Positions 46,672-56,456 of a stretch of DNA of 64,000 nucleotides are shown here, piece by piece. The notes below the pieces were generated by a model. It made no database searches and was not told the DNA's origin. It was given only the letters and a program-made list of their open reading frames with translations. The translations under genes and the position numbers were made by a program. Numbering within the stretch: position 1 is the first letter of the stretch; each line of letters opens with the position of its first letter. Source of the DNA: Competibacter_A sp037045685 (GTDB lineage: Bacteria > Pseudomonadota > Gammaproteobacteria > Competibacterales > Competibacteraceae); NCBI GenBank assembly GCA_037045685.1, contig JBAOII010000001.1, positions 1 to 64,000 on the forward strand. The letters run 5' to 3'.

Positions 46672-47670
46672 TCACGCCGCCGCTCTGGCTGGGGAGGATG
46701 CGGACGCGGCGTCGAGCGCACCGCCGCAACTGCTGCCTTGGCCGGCGGTGCAGCCGTAGCAGTGGTCGGCGACCCGGATGCGGGCGCCGGCCAGTTCCCG
46801 ATCCAGCAGCGCGGACAGGTGGGTTCGATCCGACCCGTCGGCGCCGAGCGGGAGTTTCAGCATCTGGTTGAAATCGCAGTCGTAGACGTAGCCCTGCCAG
46901 TCCACCGAAATCAGATTGCGGCACATCACCCCGCCGAGGTTTTCATCCCGGTGGGCGGATTTCAGCAGCTCCATGTAGGGCGCGAATTGGCCCTTGGAAA
47001 TCAGTTGGCTGCCGAAGCGCTGGATCGGCATGTTGGCCAGGGCCAGCAGACGGTTGAAGACGATCCCGTAACGGGTCGCCAACTCGTGCTGGTAGGCGGC
47101 TTCCAGGCCGGTCTGATCGGGCGGCAGCACCGGGCCGAGCGGGTTGTAGACCAAATTTAGCGTCAGGCCGCTGCCGGGTCGGCCATAACCCGAGGCGTTG
47201 AGTTGCCGCAAGCCGGCCAAGCTGGACTCGAACACGCCCTTGCCGCGCTGCCGGTCTACATTCTCCTCCAGGTAGCAGGGCAAAGAGGCCGTGATCTCGA
47301 CGCGATGCTCCGCCAGGAAAGCGGCCAAATCCGCTTGGCCGGGCTCGCGGAGGATGGTCAGGTTGCAGCGGTCGATGACGCGGACGTTCAGGCGGCGGGC
47401 GCGGGCGACGAGCGAGCGGAAATGGGGATTCAACTCCGGTGCGCCCCCGGTCAGGTCCAGAGTCGCGATTCCCCGCGCCGAGACATAGCGCAGCAGCAGT
47501 TCCATCGTCTCCCAGTCCATTTGCTCGGTGCGCTGGGGGCCGGCCGCGACGTGGCAGTGGGTGCAGGACTGGTTGCAGCGGTAGCCCAGGTTGGCTTGCA
47601 GCGTGTCGATGCGGTCGCGATAGATGGCAGGGAAATCGGTTTTCGCGAGCAGGGGAAACGGGTCGTGCAT
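46672..47670 (-). CDS. arsS: Arsenosugar biosynthesis-type radical SAM protein
   Basis: A 332-aa radical SAM enzyme. The 4Fe-4S motif is Cys32-x3-Cys36-x2-Cys39 (GYRCNQSCTHCHV); DLTGGAPELNPHF follows; the C-terminal Cys cluster CRNLISVDWQGYVYDCDFNQ and HCYGCTAGQGSSCGG is that of ArsS/DUF3641. ArsS adds adenosyl to dimethylarsenite in arsenosugar formation; no arsM is in the window, so a different small-molecule role cannot be excluded. Confidence 0.88.
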   Translation of the reverse strand: MHDPFPLLAKTDFPAIYRDRIDTLQANLGYRCNQSCTHCHVAAGPQRTEQMDWETMELLLRYVSARGIATLDLTGGAPELNPHFRSLVARARRLNVRVIDRCNLTILREPGQADLAAFLAEHRVEITASLPCYLEENVDRQRGKGVFESSLAGLRQLNASGYGRPGSGLTLNLVYNPLGPVLPPDQTGLEAAYQHELATRYGIVFNRLLALANMPIQRFGSQLISKGQFAPYMELLKSAHRDENLGGVMCRNLISVDWQGYVYDCDFNQMLKLPLGADGSDRTHLSALLDRELAGARIRVADHCYGCTAGQGSSCGGALDAASASSPARAAA

Positions 47671-47872
47671 AGCCGGTTGGCTCGTTGGGAGGCTTGCCAG
47701 CTTGGATTCGGAAGCGTGCCGGACGTTTGCGGACCGGCGTGCAAAAAATGTCGATCCGGCGGATCTCGATTTGTTCCGCCGGAGGATTGGAGTTCGAATT
47801 CGGTATCAGGATAGACCGCAATGGGTCGGGGCGGCGAGAATTTGGACGGGTTCCCGTCGCCCGAGTCACGCC

Positions 47873-48165
47873 TTAACTGTTCCAAGCATCCGGTCCGGAC
47901 CAGCCTTGGGAGCGACGAGTCGGAGTCATGGCGTCCGCCATCTCGGCGCGGGGTGCCTTGGAAGCCGTCGAACCGTCGTGGCGGTAGCCGGTGTCTCGCT
48001 CGTTGAAGCCGCCCAAGTCGGCGGTCAGGCGAACGCGGAGTCGGCCATCGCGCTGGACCGAACTGCGGGCCGGATAGTTGCTGGCTGCCCATGTTAAACG
48101 GTTCGGCCAGGGCAGCGGTACTGACGGACAGGCCGAGTACTAAGAGTGGCGAATAAGGTTTTCAT
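47873..48165 (-). pseudogene. Small secreted protein, family member B, frameshifted
   Basis: ATG 48165 (MKTLFATL), then in a neighbouring frame LVLGLSVSTAALAEPFNMGS (signal peptide and mature start), then in a third frame LGGFNERDTGYRHDGS to a TAA at 47873-47875. The order and the GFNER motif match the intact gene at 42139-42444. Two indels are needed. Upstream of arsS on the same strand. Confidence 0.5.
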
Positions 48166-48456
48166 TGGAAGCTCCTCGATCAAATTCGTTTCGTGCGGTT
48201 ATTGGCGGCAATACAGTGCGTGCCGTTGCTTAGGTATACGGTGGGTCTGCGCGTTTGGATGCAGCCATCGAAAATCCCCGATACAAATTCGTGGGAGGCT
48301 TGTCGGGAACTCCATGTCGTTTAGTGGACGATACCAAACCAGCCGATCTCATCCGATTGCCATTGGATGGTGAGCGATCATCGCCCCTCCGCGCTGGCTT
48401 GCGCGATACCGCTTTAGACGCTTGCTTTTCATTGCGTAGACTCTGGCTTTATTCCT

Positions 48457-49502
48457 TTAGGAGTTACGCAGTTGCCTGACGAGGAGACAAAAGAGCGGGA
48501 TGAATCCACCCAAAGTCAGTGACCGAGATTACATCGACTTCCTGATAGCCACACCGAAAGTGTGCAGCGCGACCGAAGCGGCGCGGGTGCAACCCGAGCA
48601 AGCCGCGCCGCCGGCGCACGATGCGTTCACCCGACTGTTGCACCGGCTGGAGCCGGATGCCGCGACGCTCTGGCGAGACGCCGCCGGGCAAGTCGAGCGC
48701 CACGGCGGGGTGTTGGTGCTTGATGACTCGACGCTGGACAAACCGTATGCCGAAAAAATCGAATTGGTCCAGCGTCATTGGTCGGGCAAGCATCACGCCG
48801 TCGTGGAGGGCATCAACCTGATCACGCTGCTGTGGACCGAGGGCGACCGCCACGTGCCGGTGGACTATCGGCTGTACGACAAGGCCGGGGACGACCTGAC
48901 CAAAAACGATCACTTCCAAGCCCTGCTCAAGACGGCCCACGAGCGCGGATTTCGCCCGGAATGCGCGGTTTTTGACAGTTGGTACGGCAGCCTGGAAAAC
49001 CTGAAACTGATCCGGGGGTTTGGCTGGGTTTGGTTGACTCGGCTGAAAGCCAACCGCCTGGTCAACCCCGACCGGAGCGGCTTGCGCCCGGTGGCGCGGG
49101 TCGAAACGGACCACCAGGGCGTGGTTGTCCATCTGAAAGGGTATGGCCTGATCCGCCTGTTCTCGATCGTCGCCCCAGACGGCGACAGGGAATACTGGGC
49201 CACCAACGACCTTAAAATGGCCGCGCTCGCCCGTGTCCGCTTCGCCGGCTATGCCTGGGCCATCGAGCACTATCATCGGGGCATCAAGCAGTTCTGTGGT
49301 GTGGAACGCGCCCAAGTCCGCGCCGCTCGCGCCCAGCGCAACCACATCGGCCTGGCTCTGCGCGCGTTCTTGCGCCTGGAGTGGCATTGCTACCGCGCCG
49401 GGATCAGTTGGTTCGAGGCCAAAACCGCCATCATCCGCCCCGCCGTGCGGGCCTATTTGGCCAATCCTCTCTACACGTTACCGGCAACTGCGTAACTCCT
49501 AA
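48457..49502 (+). mobile_element. IS701/IS4-superfamily insertion sequence, complete
   Basis: Perfect 20-bp terminal inverted repeats (TTAGGAGTTACGCAGTTGCC at 48457-48476; complement at 49483-49502) and a 5-bp direct target duplication TTCCT (48452-48456 and 49503-49507). One intact transposase fills the 1046-bp element. Both the perfect ends and duplication point to a recent insertion, in non-coding DNA. Confidence 0.93.
48500..49495 (+). CDS. IS701-like DDE transposase
   Basis: A 331-aa transposase. First Asp in VLVLDDSTLDKPYAEKIELV, second in ECAVFDSWYGSLENLKLI, Glu in YAWAIEHYHRGIKQFCGVE, the YREK-like region of IS4-superfamily enzymes. RHWSGKHHAVVEGINLITLLW is typical of IS701-type proteins. 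Full length, in frame, probably active. Confidence 0.9.
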   Translation: MNPPKVSDRDYIDFLIATPKVCSATEAARVQPEQAAPPAHDAFTRLLHRLEPDAATLWRDAAGQVERHGGVLVLDDSTLDKPYAEKIELVQRHWSGKHHAVVEGINLITLLWTEGDRHVPVDYRLYDKAGDDLTKNDHFQALLKTAHERGFRPECAVFDSWYGSLENLKLIRGFGWVWLTRLKANRLVNPDRSGLRPVARVETDHQGVVVHLKGYGLIRLFSIVAPDGDREYWATNDLKMAALARVRFAGYAWAIEHYHRGIKQFCGVERAQVRAARAQRNHIGLALRAFLRLEWHCYRAGISWFEAKTAIIRPAVRAYLANPLYTLPATA

Positions 49503-49609
49503 TTCCTTATAAATTAATTGATTAAGACACGTTTAACGGATTTGTAACTTTTGACGAATAACCTTATGTCTGCTTCTGCTCAATGTGTCATGTTGTTGGT
49601 AGATCGACA

Positions 49610-50893
49610 ATGAATATCAAATGCAAGCGTTATCTGATTGTGCTGGTACCCGCTATAACGATAACGGCTACCATGTCCGTCGATGCGCTGACCCCGCAGG
49701 AGCAGCTTGGTAAAGCTATCTTTTTTGATTCAAATCTTTCCATCAACAAAAATCAATCCTGTGCATCCTGCCATGCCCCAGAGGTGGGCTGGACCGGACC
49801 TAATTCCGCCATCAATGTCCGCGGATCAGTTTACGAGGGGTCAATTTCCGGCAGGTTCGGAAATCGCAAGCCGCCCAGTTCGGCTTATGCCGCATCCAGT
49901 CCCGTTTTCCACCTGGAAAAACAAGGCAAGGAATGGCTGTTTGTGGGAGGTAACTTCTGGGATGGCCGGGCCACCGGTGAAAAGCTGGGCAACCCCGCCG
50001 CCGATCAGGCACAGGGGCCGTTCCTGAATCCAGTCGAGCAGGCTTTGCCGGATTCCGCGTGCGTGGTTTATCGGGTTTGCGACGCGAACGGCTATCCGGT
50101 GGGCTTCGAAAATGTTTGGGGCGCGGAATCCTGTGCGATCGCGTGGCCCCCTGATGTGGAGGCCATCTGTAGCGCGGAAGGTGGAACCGTAGATCTGACT
50201 GAAGCTGACAGAACCAAGTCGGATTTGGCCTTTGATCGGATCGCATTGTCCATCGCCGCGTTTGAGTCTTCTCCCGAATCGAACGCTTTTACTTCAAAAT
50301 TTGACTTGAGATTAAAGGGGAAAGCCAAACTGGCCCAGGAGGAACGGAGAGGTTTCGCTCTGTTCAAGGGCAAAGGTAAGTGCGTTCGCTGCCATACAGT
50401 TGCGGCCGGTGGCAAGAAATCGCAGTTCACCGATTTTACTTTCGATAATCTGGGTTTGCCGAAAAATCCAGAGAATCCCGTGTACGATGCCGATCCAGGC
50501 TTTGTCGATCCGGGGCTAGGCGGTTTTCTCGCGAAGCGGCTGGATTACGCGGCCTTGGTCCTGGCCAATGATGGCAAGCACAAAGTTCCCACCCTGCGCA
50601 ATTTGGACAAGCGCCCAAGCGAGGTGCTCGTAAAAGCCTACGGGCACAACGGCTACTTTAAGAGTTTAAAGGGCATCATACATTTCTATAACACCCGGGA
50701 CGTAAAGCCGGTATGTCCGGGTCCTTACACCGAGACGGAGGCGCTGGCAGCGAATTGCTGGCCCTCTCCGGAAGTGACGGCGAATGTCAACACCTCCGAA
50801 CTGGGCGATCTCCACCTGACGGCCGAGGAGGAAGACGCCATCGTCGCCTTCCTGAAGACGTTATCCGACGGCTACGCTCCCAGCACGCAGTAA
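49610..50893 (+). CDS. Di-haem cytochrome c peroxidase (MauG/CcpA family)
   Basis: A 427-aa periplasmic protein: signal peptide (MNIKCKRYLIVLVPAITI), first haem motif Cys51-AS-Cys54-His55 (SCASCHAPEVGW), second CVRCHTVAAGG near residue 260, and HNGYFKSLKGIIHFYNTRD. It reduces hydrogen peroxide or oxidises a protein substrate. ATG 49610 gives the signal peptide. It is more AT-rich than its right-hand neighbours. Two inserts (residues about 140-200 with several Cys) are unusual. Confidence 0.88.
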   Translation: MNIKCKRYLIVLVPAITITATMSVDALTPQEQLGKAIFFDSNLSINKNQSCASCHAPEVGWTGPNSAINVRGSVYEGSISGRFGNRKPPSSAYAASSPVFHLEKQGKEWLFVGGNFWDGRATGEKLGNPAADQAQGPFLNPVEQALPDSACVVYRVCDANGYPVGFENVWGAESCAIAWPPDVEAICSAEGGTVDLTEADRTKSDLAFDRIALSIAAFESSPESNAFTSKFDLRLKGKAKLAQEERRGFALFKGKGKCVRCHTVAAGGKKSQFTDFTFDNLGLPKNPENPVYDADPGFVDPGLGGFLAKRLDYAALVLANDGKHKVPTLRNLDKRPSEVLVKAYGHNGYFKSLKGIIHFYNTRDVKPVCPGPYTETEALAANCWPSPEVTANVNTSELGDLHLTAEEEDAIVAFLKTLSDGYAPSTQ

Positions 50894-51016
50894 ACCGTCG
50901 CCGCGTCAGGCCACTCTCGTTCGCTCGGCGAGCAGCGGGCCGGCGCGTTGGCTTTAGAAACGAAGAGGTTGGCGCTCTCTCTGCTGTTCCAAGAGGCGGC
51001 GGCTTGCAGGGGAGCT

Positions 51017-51490
51017 TCAGCGCGACCGTTGGGCCAGCAGCCAAGCGGTGGTCACGGTGGCGGCGTCGCTGTTTTCGTGCCGGTCCGGGTGGCACAGCCA
51101 GAGCAAGCGCCGCAAGATGTCGGGAGGGATCGGCGCTCGGCCGCCCGACCGCGCCAGCACGGCGTAGTAGCGGCGCTTCCATTTTTCGCTTTCGGCTTTC
51201 AGGCTCGCGCAGGCGCGTTCGAGTTCGGCCGTCTTCGCCACGGCGTCCTGATGCGCCCGCCCTCGCCGCGCGAGTTCCTGGTGGACCGCTTCCAATTCTC
51301 CCCTGAGTCGCTTGAGTTCCGCGTCGGGAGCGGGTCGGGCCTGATCGGGATTGGAGTGGGTGCGTCGATAGCAGTCCCGGCAGCGGCTGTGCCAGTTCCA
51401 GCCGACGAAGCGCGCGCCGCAACTGACGCATTCCCGCAGCTCGCGATGGGTCGCGAGGCCGGATAACGGCGGGTGGCGGGTGGCGTGCAT
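51017..51490 (-). CDS. Zinc-ribbon protein with J-domain-like end
   Basis: A 157-aa protein. CVSCGARF and HSRCRDCYRRTH form a Cys4 zinc ribbon (about 22-48); a coiled coil follows (about 60-110, LKRLRGELEAVHQELARRG); the end LRRLLWLCHPDRHENSD resembles the HPD tripeptide of DnaJ J domains. ATG 51490 has AGGAGG 7 bases before it; the open frame reaching 51691 overlaps the next gene's promoter. Perhaps a chaperone adaptor; function unknown. Confidence 0.7.
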   Translation of the reverse strand: MHATRHPPLSGLATHRELRECVSCGARFVGWNWHSRCRDCYRRTHSNPDQARPAPDAELKRLRGELEAVHQELARRGRAHQDAVAKTAELERACASLKAESEKWKRRYYAVLARSGGRAPIPPDILRRLLWLCHPDRHENSDAATVTTAWLLAQRSR

Positions 51491-51693
51491 GCTGAAAACC
51501 TCCTGCGGCGCGGGTCTGCCGCCCATTCCTGTCGGCGTCATGTTGTCGTGGTTCGAGCCGGTTCGGGCGACCGCCGGTTTTCCAAGGGTAGACCCCTTCG
51601 CGGTCGAGTGACAAGCCGTATACTTCCCGTGAGTCCACGGCCCTCGATCCGTCGATTCGTTCGCGATACCGCAAAGATTCAAGGAGGTCAACG

Positions 51694-54600
51694 ATGCGCA
51701 CCGATAGCCTGTCGGCCCGCCCTGTCTTCATCGCCCGAGCGCTGCTGGTCGCGCTGTGGCTGGGATTGTTCGCGTCGCCGGTTCGAGCGGTTGACCTGTC
51801 TCCGGGATTCTCGATTCCACCGAACGCGCTGGCCTCCATTCCGGTCGCTTTGCAGCCCTGGATCGACTGGGTGCTGCACGATCGGCCGGACCGGCGTTGT
51901 CCGGTGAATTTCGATGCGACGGATCGGCGTCAGTGCGTCTGGTCTTCGGCGCTGAAGTTGAGTCTCGATGCCCGCGGCGGCGAGTTCCGGCAGCGGGTCC
52001 ATGTGGACCGGGAAAGCTGGCTGATGTTGCCCGGCGACCGGCGCCACTGGCCGCTGGAGGTGCGCCTGGACGATCAGTCGGTGCCGGTGCTGGAGCGGGA
52101 CGGGCGGCCGGCCGTCAAGGCGCCGCCCGGCGCGCATCGCATCGGTGGACGGTTTGCTTGGCGGACGTTGCCCGATTCGATCCGCGTCCCCCCGCGCAAC
52201 GCGCTGCTGGAGCTGGATATCGACGGTCGGCCGGTGGCGGTGGCGCGGATCGAGGACGACGGCGTGGTGTGGCTGCGCCAGCGCCCGAGCGAACCGGCCC
52301 AGCAGGACAATCTCGACCTGCAAGTGTTCCGGTTGCTGACCGACGGGATTCCGTTCGAGGTCGCGACCCGTCTGGAACTGCGGGTGTCCGGGCAGGCGCG
52401 GGAGGAAACGCTCGGTCCCGTGCTGTTGCCGGATTTTTTGCCGCTGGCTTTGAGCAGCCCGCTGCCGGCCCGGTTGGAGCCGGATGGCCGGCTACGGGTG
52501 CAACTGCGGCCGGGAAGCTGGGCCATCGACCTGACCGCCCGCCATCGCGGGCCGGTGGACGCGCTGGAGCGCCCCGCCGCCGCTGAAACGCCTTGGCCGC
52601 AGCAGGAAATCTGGAGCTTTCGGGCGCAGAACGCGCTGCGGGTCGTCCAGGCGAGCGGGGCGCCGGCGCTCGACCCGGCCCAAACCAAACTGCCCGAGGC
52701 GTGGCGGCAATGGCCGGCGTATCTGGTGCAGCCCGGCGAAGGCTTGCGCTTCGCCACCCGCACCCGTGGGGACACCGAATCCACCCCGGAAAGCCTGACC
52801 CTGGATCGCACCCTGTGGCTGGATTTCGGCGGGGGCGGCTACACCGTGCAGGATCGCCTGAGCGGCAATCTGAACCGGACCCGCTTGGACGCCGCGCCCG
52901 CGCTGCGGCTGGGCCGGGTGGAGATCAACGGCGAGGACCAGTTCATCACCCAGTCGGCGGATGCCGGGACGACGGGGGTGGAAGTGCGGCAGTCGAACAA
53001 CCTGCAACTGGTCGCCGACAGCCGGCTGGAACTCCCGGCCGCGAGCGACTTGCCGGCGGTCGGCTGGCGGGTCGCCCCGCAAAAAATCGGCGCCACGCTC
53101 AATCTGCCGCCCGGTTGGCGGCTGCTGGCGGCGACCGGTCCCGACAGCGCCGGCAACGCCTGGCTGTATTCCTGGAACTTGCTCGATCTGTTCGTGGTGC
53201 TGGTCATCGCCTTCGGTTTCGGCAAACTGTGGGGCTGGCCTTGGGGAATCGCGGCGCTGCTCGGCATGGCGCTGATCTACCACGAACCCAACGCGCCGCT
53301 GTACGTCTGGCTCAACGTGCTGGCGGCGGTCGCGCTGCTGCGGGCGCTGCCGCCGGGACGGTTTCGGGTGTTGACCGACGCCTATCGCCGGCTGGCCTTG
53401 CTGGCCTTGCTGGTGATCGGCGGGCTGTTCGCCGTGCAGCAGGTCCGCAGCGCGCTCTATCCGCAACTGGAGCCGTTCGATTGGGCGCCGCCTCTGATCG
53501 GTTTCGCGGCTCCGCCCAGCGCGCCGATGTCCCAAGCCCTGGACGAGATGCAAACCTACAATCGCACCGCTCCGTCCGCCATCGCGCCGGGCAAGGGAGA
53601 CCGCCTGAAAAAGCTCCAGCAGCAATATACGCCGGACATCAAGGTTCAGACCGGCCCCGGTTTGCCGGTATGGGGCTGGCAGCGCGCCACCTTGCGCTGG
53701 AACGGGCCGGTGGCGGCAGACGAGCGGCTGCGCTTGTGGCTGCTGCCGCCTTGGGCCACGCGCATCCTGCTGTTGGCCGGGTTGGCGCTATTGCTCGCGA
53801 TAGGCGGGCGGGCGTTCGTCGCGGATCGGCGGAAAATCCCCCCGGCTTCACCGCTTCCTCTCGACCGGGTGGAACCGGAAGGGAGCGCGCCGTCGGGCGC
53901 GACCGTGACCGCGCTGGCGTTGTCCCTGTTGCTGGCCGGGTTGCTGTGGGGAGCCTCGCCGCCCGCCCGCGCGGAATTGCCGTCGCCGGAATTGCTGGAG
54001 GCGTTGCGCGACCGGCTGACCGAGCCGCCGGACTGCCAGCGCTGCGGCGATCTGGCGGCGCTGGCGCTCGCCGTCAAGGGCGGCGAGCTGACCTTGCGGC
54101 TGGCGTTGCACGCGCAAGTGGACACCGCCGTTCCCCTGCCGCTGCCGCGCGAGGGACTGATCGTCCGGGCGGTGGAACTGGACGGACAGGCCGCGATCCT
54201 GTTCCGCGATCCCGCCCAGTCGCTCTGGTTGCGCTTGCCGGCGGGATTGCACGAGTTGACCGTGACCGCCGCCGTGCCCGATGCGGTCGCCACCCTGCAA
54301 TTGCCCTTGCCGATGGCGCCGGGCCGGGTGGAACTCGACGCGGAAGGCTGGTTGGTGGAGGGCTACGTCGAAGGCCGCGCCGACCGGCAGTTGCAGTTGA
54401 CCCGCCAGCGCCAGACCGCCGCCGCGCCGCTGCAAGCCGGGGTGATGCCGCCGTTCGTGCAGGTCGAGCGGGAAATCGTGCTGGACGTGGACTGGCAGGT
54501 GCAAACGCGGGTGCGGCGCTTGAGCCAGGCCGACTCTGCGGCGGTGATCGAGATTCCGCTGTTGCCCGGCGAGCGAGTCACCACGCCCGACATTCGGGTT

Positions 54601-55809
54601 CGCGAGGGCCGGGTGTTGCTCAACCTGCCGCCGGATCGGGCCGAAGCGGTTTGGGACGCGACCTTGGGCCGGAGCGATTCGCTCGCGCTGAAAGCGGCGG
54701 AGCGCGACGATTTCGTCGAGGTCTGGCGCTTGCGGGCCGGCTCGCTCTGGCACGTCCAAAGCGCCGGCATTCCGCTGGTGCGGCGGGTCGATGCCGAGGG
54801 GCAATGGTCGCCGGAGTGGCGGCCTTGGCCGGGCGAGCAGGTCGCGCTGACCATCGACCGCCCGCAAGGAGCGCCCGGCGGGACCGCGACCATCGACCGC
54901 AGCCAGTTGCGGCTGAGTCCGGGTCAGCGCTTGAGCGAAGCGACCTTGGAGATGACCGTCCGCGCCAGTCGCGGCGCCGATCAGACCGTGACCCTGCCGC
55001 CCGGTGCGGTGCTGACCGGCGTTCGCATCAACGACGTTCAGCAACCGATCCAGCAACAGGATCAAAAGGTGGTGCTGCCGCTGACGCCCGGCGTTCAGCG
55101 GATCGCGCTGGTCTGGCGCGACGAGCTGGGGATCGGCGCGCGTTACGAGACGCCCGCCGTGGATTTGGGCGGTCCCAGCGTCAACGGCGCCGTGAGCGTG
55201 AGCCTGCCGCGCAATCGCTGGGTGTTGCTGGCCGGCGGGCCGGTCATGGGGCCGGCGGTGTTGTTCTGGGGCGTGCTGCTGGTGATTCTGGCCGGCGCCG
55301 TGGTGCTGGCGCGGGTGGGCGGCACGCCGTTGCGGGTCCACCAGTGGTTTTTGCTCGGCGTCGGGCTGAGCCAGAGCCACATTCTCGCCATCCTGTTAGT
55401 GGCGGGCTGGCTGCTGTTGCTGGCGCGACGCAAGGGTTCGGTCGGTCGAGAGATGGGCGCGTTCAAGTTCAATCTCATGCAACTGGCGCTGGCGTTGCTG
55501 ACGCTGGCCGCCGGAGCAGCTTTGCTCGGCGCCATCGAACAGGGTTTGCTGGGTCCACCCGATATGCAGATCGCCGGGAACAACTCCAGCGCCTGGCAAT
55601 TGAACTGGTATCAGGATCGCGTCGCCGGGCCGCTGCCGACCGCCTGGGTGATCTCCGCGCCGATGCTGCTCTATCGCGGTTTGATGCTGGCCTGGGCGTT
55701 ATGGCTGGCCTTGGCCGTGCTCAAGTGGCTGGGCTGGGCCTGGAGTTGCTTCAGCGCGGGCGGCTTGTGGCGGCGCTGGCGGAAACTCCACCAAAGCCAA
55801 GTCGCTTGA
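51694..55809 (+). CDS. Large inner-membrane protein of unknown function
   Basis: A 1371-aa protein. Signal peptide (about 11-32), a beta-rich periplasmic region (33-485), a cluster of helices at about 487-600 (LFVVLVIAFGFGKLWGWPW), one helix near 691-709, one near 737-755, a second beta-rich region with a Cys pair (PDCQRCGD, about 777) at 760-1170, and four or five helices at about 1180-1360. I recognise similar giant proteins in gammaproteobacteria but no function. AGGAGG is 5 bases before the ATG. No frameshift in 4.1 kb. Possibly envelope biogenesis. Confidence 0.8.
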   Translation: MRTDSLSARPVFIARALLVALWLGLFASPVRAVDLSPGFSIPPNALASIPVALQPWIDWVLHDRPDRRCPVNFDATDRRQCVWSSALKLSLDARGGEFRQRVHVDRESWLMLPGDRRHWPLEVRLDDQSVPVLERDGRPAVKAPPGAHRIGGRFAWRTLPDSIRVPPRNALLELDIDGRPVAVARIEDDGVVWLRQRPSEPAQQDNLDLQVFRLLTDGIPFEVATRLELRVSGQAREETLGPVLLPDFLPLALSSPLPARLEPDGRLRVQLRPGSWAIDLTARHRGPVDALERPAAAETPWPQQEIWSFRAQNALRVVQASGAPALDPAQTKLPEAWRQWPAYLVQPGEGLRFATRTRGDTESTPESLTLDRTLWLDFGGGGYTVQDRLSGNLNRTRLDAAPALRLGRVEINGEDQFITQSADAGTTGVEVRQSNNLQLVADSRLELPAASDLPAVGWRVAPQKIGATLNLPPGWRLLAATGPDSAGNAWLYSWNLLDLFVVLVIAFGFGKLWGWPWGIAALLGMALIYHEPNAPLYVWLNVLAAVALLRALPPGRFRVLTDAYRRLALLALLVIGGLFAVQQVRSALYPQLEPFDWAPPLIGFAAPPSAPMSQALDEMQTYNRTAPSAIAPGKGDRLKKLQQQYTPDIKVQTGPGLPVWGWQRATLRWNGPVAADERLRLWLLPPWATRILLLAGLALLLAIGGRAFVADRRKIPPASPLPLDRVEPEGSAPSGATVTALALSLLLAGLLWGASPPARAELPSPELLEALRDRLTEPPDCQRCGDLAALALAVKGGELTLRLALHAQVDTAVPLPLPREGLIVRAVELDGQAAILFRDPAQSLWLRLPAGLHELTVTAAVPDAVATLQLPLPMAPGRVELDAEGWLVEGYVEGRADRQLQLTRQRQTAAAPLQAGVMPPFVQVEREIVLDVDWQVQTRVRRLSQADSAAVIEIPLLPGERVTTPDIRVREGRVLLNLPPDRAEAVWDATLGRSDSLALKAAERDDFVEVWRLRAGSLWHVQSAGIPLVRRVDAEGQWSPEWRPWPGEQVALTIDRPQGAPGGTATIDRSQLRLSPGQRLSEATLEMTVRASRGADQTVTLPPGAVLTGVRINDVQQPIQQQDQKVVLPLTPGVQRIALVWRDELGIGARYETPAVDLGGPSVNGAVSVSLPRNRWVLLAGGPVMGPAVLFWGVLLVILAGAVVLARVGGTPLRVHQWFLLGVGLSQSHILAILLVAGWLLLLARRKGSVGREMGAFKFNLMQLALALLTLAAGAALLGAIEQGLLGPPDMQIAGNNSSAWQLNWYQDRVAGPLPTAWVISAPMLLYRGLMLAWALWLALAVLKWLGWAWSCFSAGGLWRRWRKLHQSQVA

Positions 55810-55811
55810 AT

Positions 55812-56456
55812 TCACAGCCATACCAAGTTCGCGATGCACTGGGTATAGCCTGTGGCAACGATCTCGAGGGAATTCTTCCCAGTCACTATCTTGTCGTTGG
55901 CTGCGGCGTTAACCAAAGAGAAGTGTAGCGCCCACTCGGTCGTGCAGTCGGGCGCGGCATAGTAAACCTGGAGCCGGCTCCCGATTGCCTTCCTGAGCGC
56001 TGGGTAGTTTCTCGATATGCCTCCATCCAAGAAGGGTATCGGCAAAGTCTTGGCCGCCCAGACTTGCGTGTTCTGCCGCGCGAGTTGTTTCGGGCCGGGA
56101 ACAAAACCGTCGAGAGCCACCAAAACGACATCGCTGTGGTCCGTGAGGTCCTCGTCAACCGCGTTTGCGATCGCGCAGCCGCTCGAATGGCCGACGATGT
56201 AGATTTTGCTCACGTTGGACGACTGCGCGTTGGCCCACTGAATGGCACGAAGGTCATCCATTACCGATTTATATCGGCCCGTCTTCTTGTTTTTAAAAGC
56301 AGAAACGGCGCTTTTTGCATCAGAGGCCGCGCCAGATGGCCAAGGGATGGCGTCGAATTCGATGCCCGACTTCTGCGCTTTCGCGCTACCTTTCCATGCC
56401 TGCATATCGGCCGGCGTAGCCCGCCAACCGCCGAAAAAAATAACATACGTGCTCAT
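55812..56456 (-). CDS. Alpha/beta hydrolase-fold protein
   Basis: A 214-aa protein. The nucleophile elbow IVGHSSGCAIAN (Ser about 91) and a late HFSLVNAAAND His region fit the alpha/beta hydrolase fold; VVLVALDGFVPGP supplies a likely Asp. YVIFFGGWRATPADMQAW at the start resembles serine esterase-like YdeN/RBBP9 relatives. No lid domain. Convergent with the large membrane protein; stop codons lie only 2 bases apart. Confidence 0.65.
   Translation of the reverse strand: MSTYVIFFGGWRATPADMQAWKGSAKAQKSGIEFDAIPWPSGAASDAKSAVSAFKNKKTGRYKSVMDDLRAIQWANAQSSNVSKIYIVGHSSGCAIANAVDEDLTDHSDVVLVALDGFVPGPKQLARQNTQVWAAKTLPIPFLDGGISRNYPALRKAIGSRLQVYYAAPDCTTEWALHFSLVNAAANDKIVTGKNSLEIVATGYTQCIANLVWL

Noticed and set aside
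52593..55928. 1111-codon plus frame and 510-codon minus frame overlapping the large membrane protein
   Set aside because: Both are high-GC shadow frames with Arg/Ala/Gly-rich sequence; the 1371-aa frame has a signal peptide, helices and a strong RBS.
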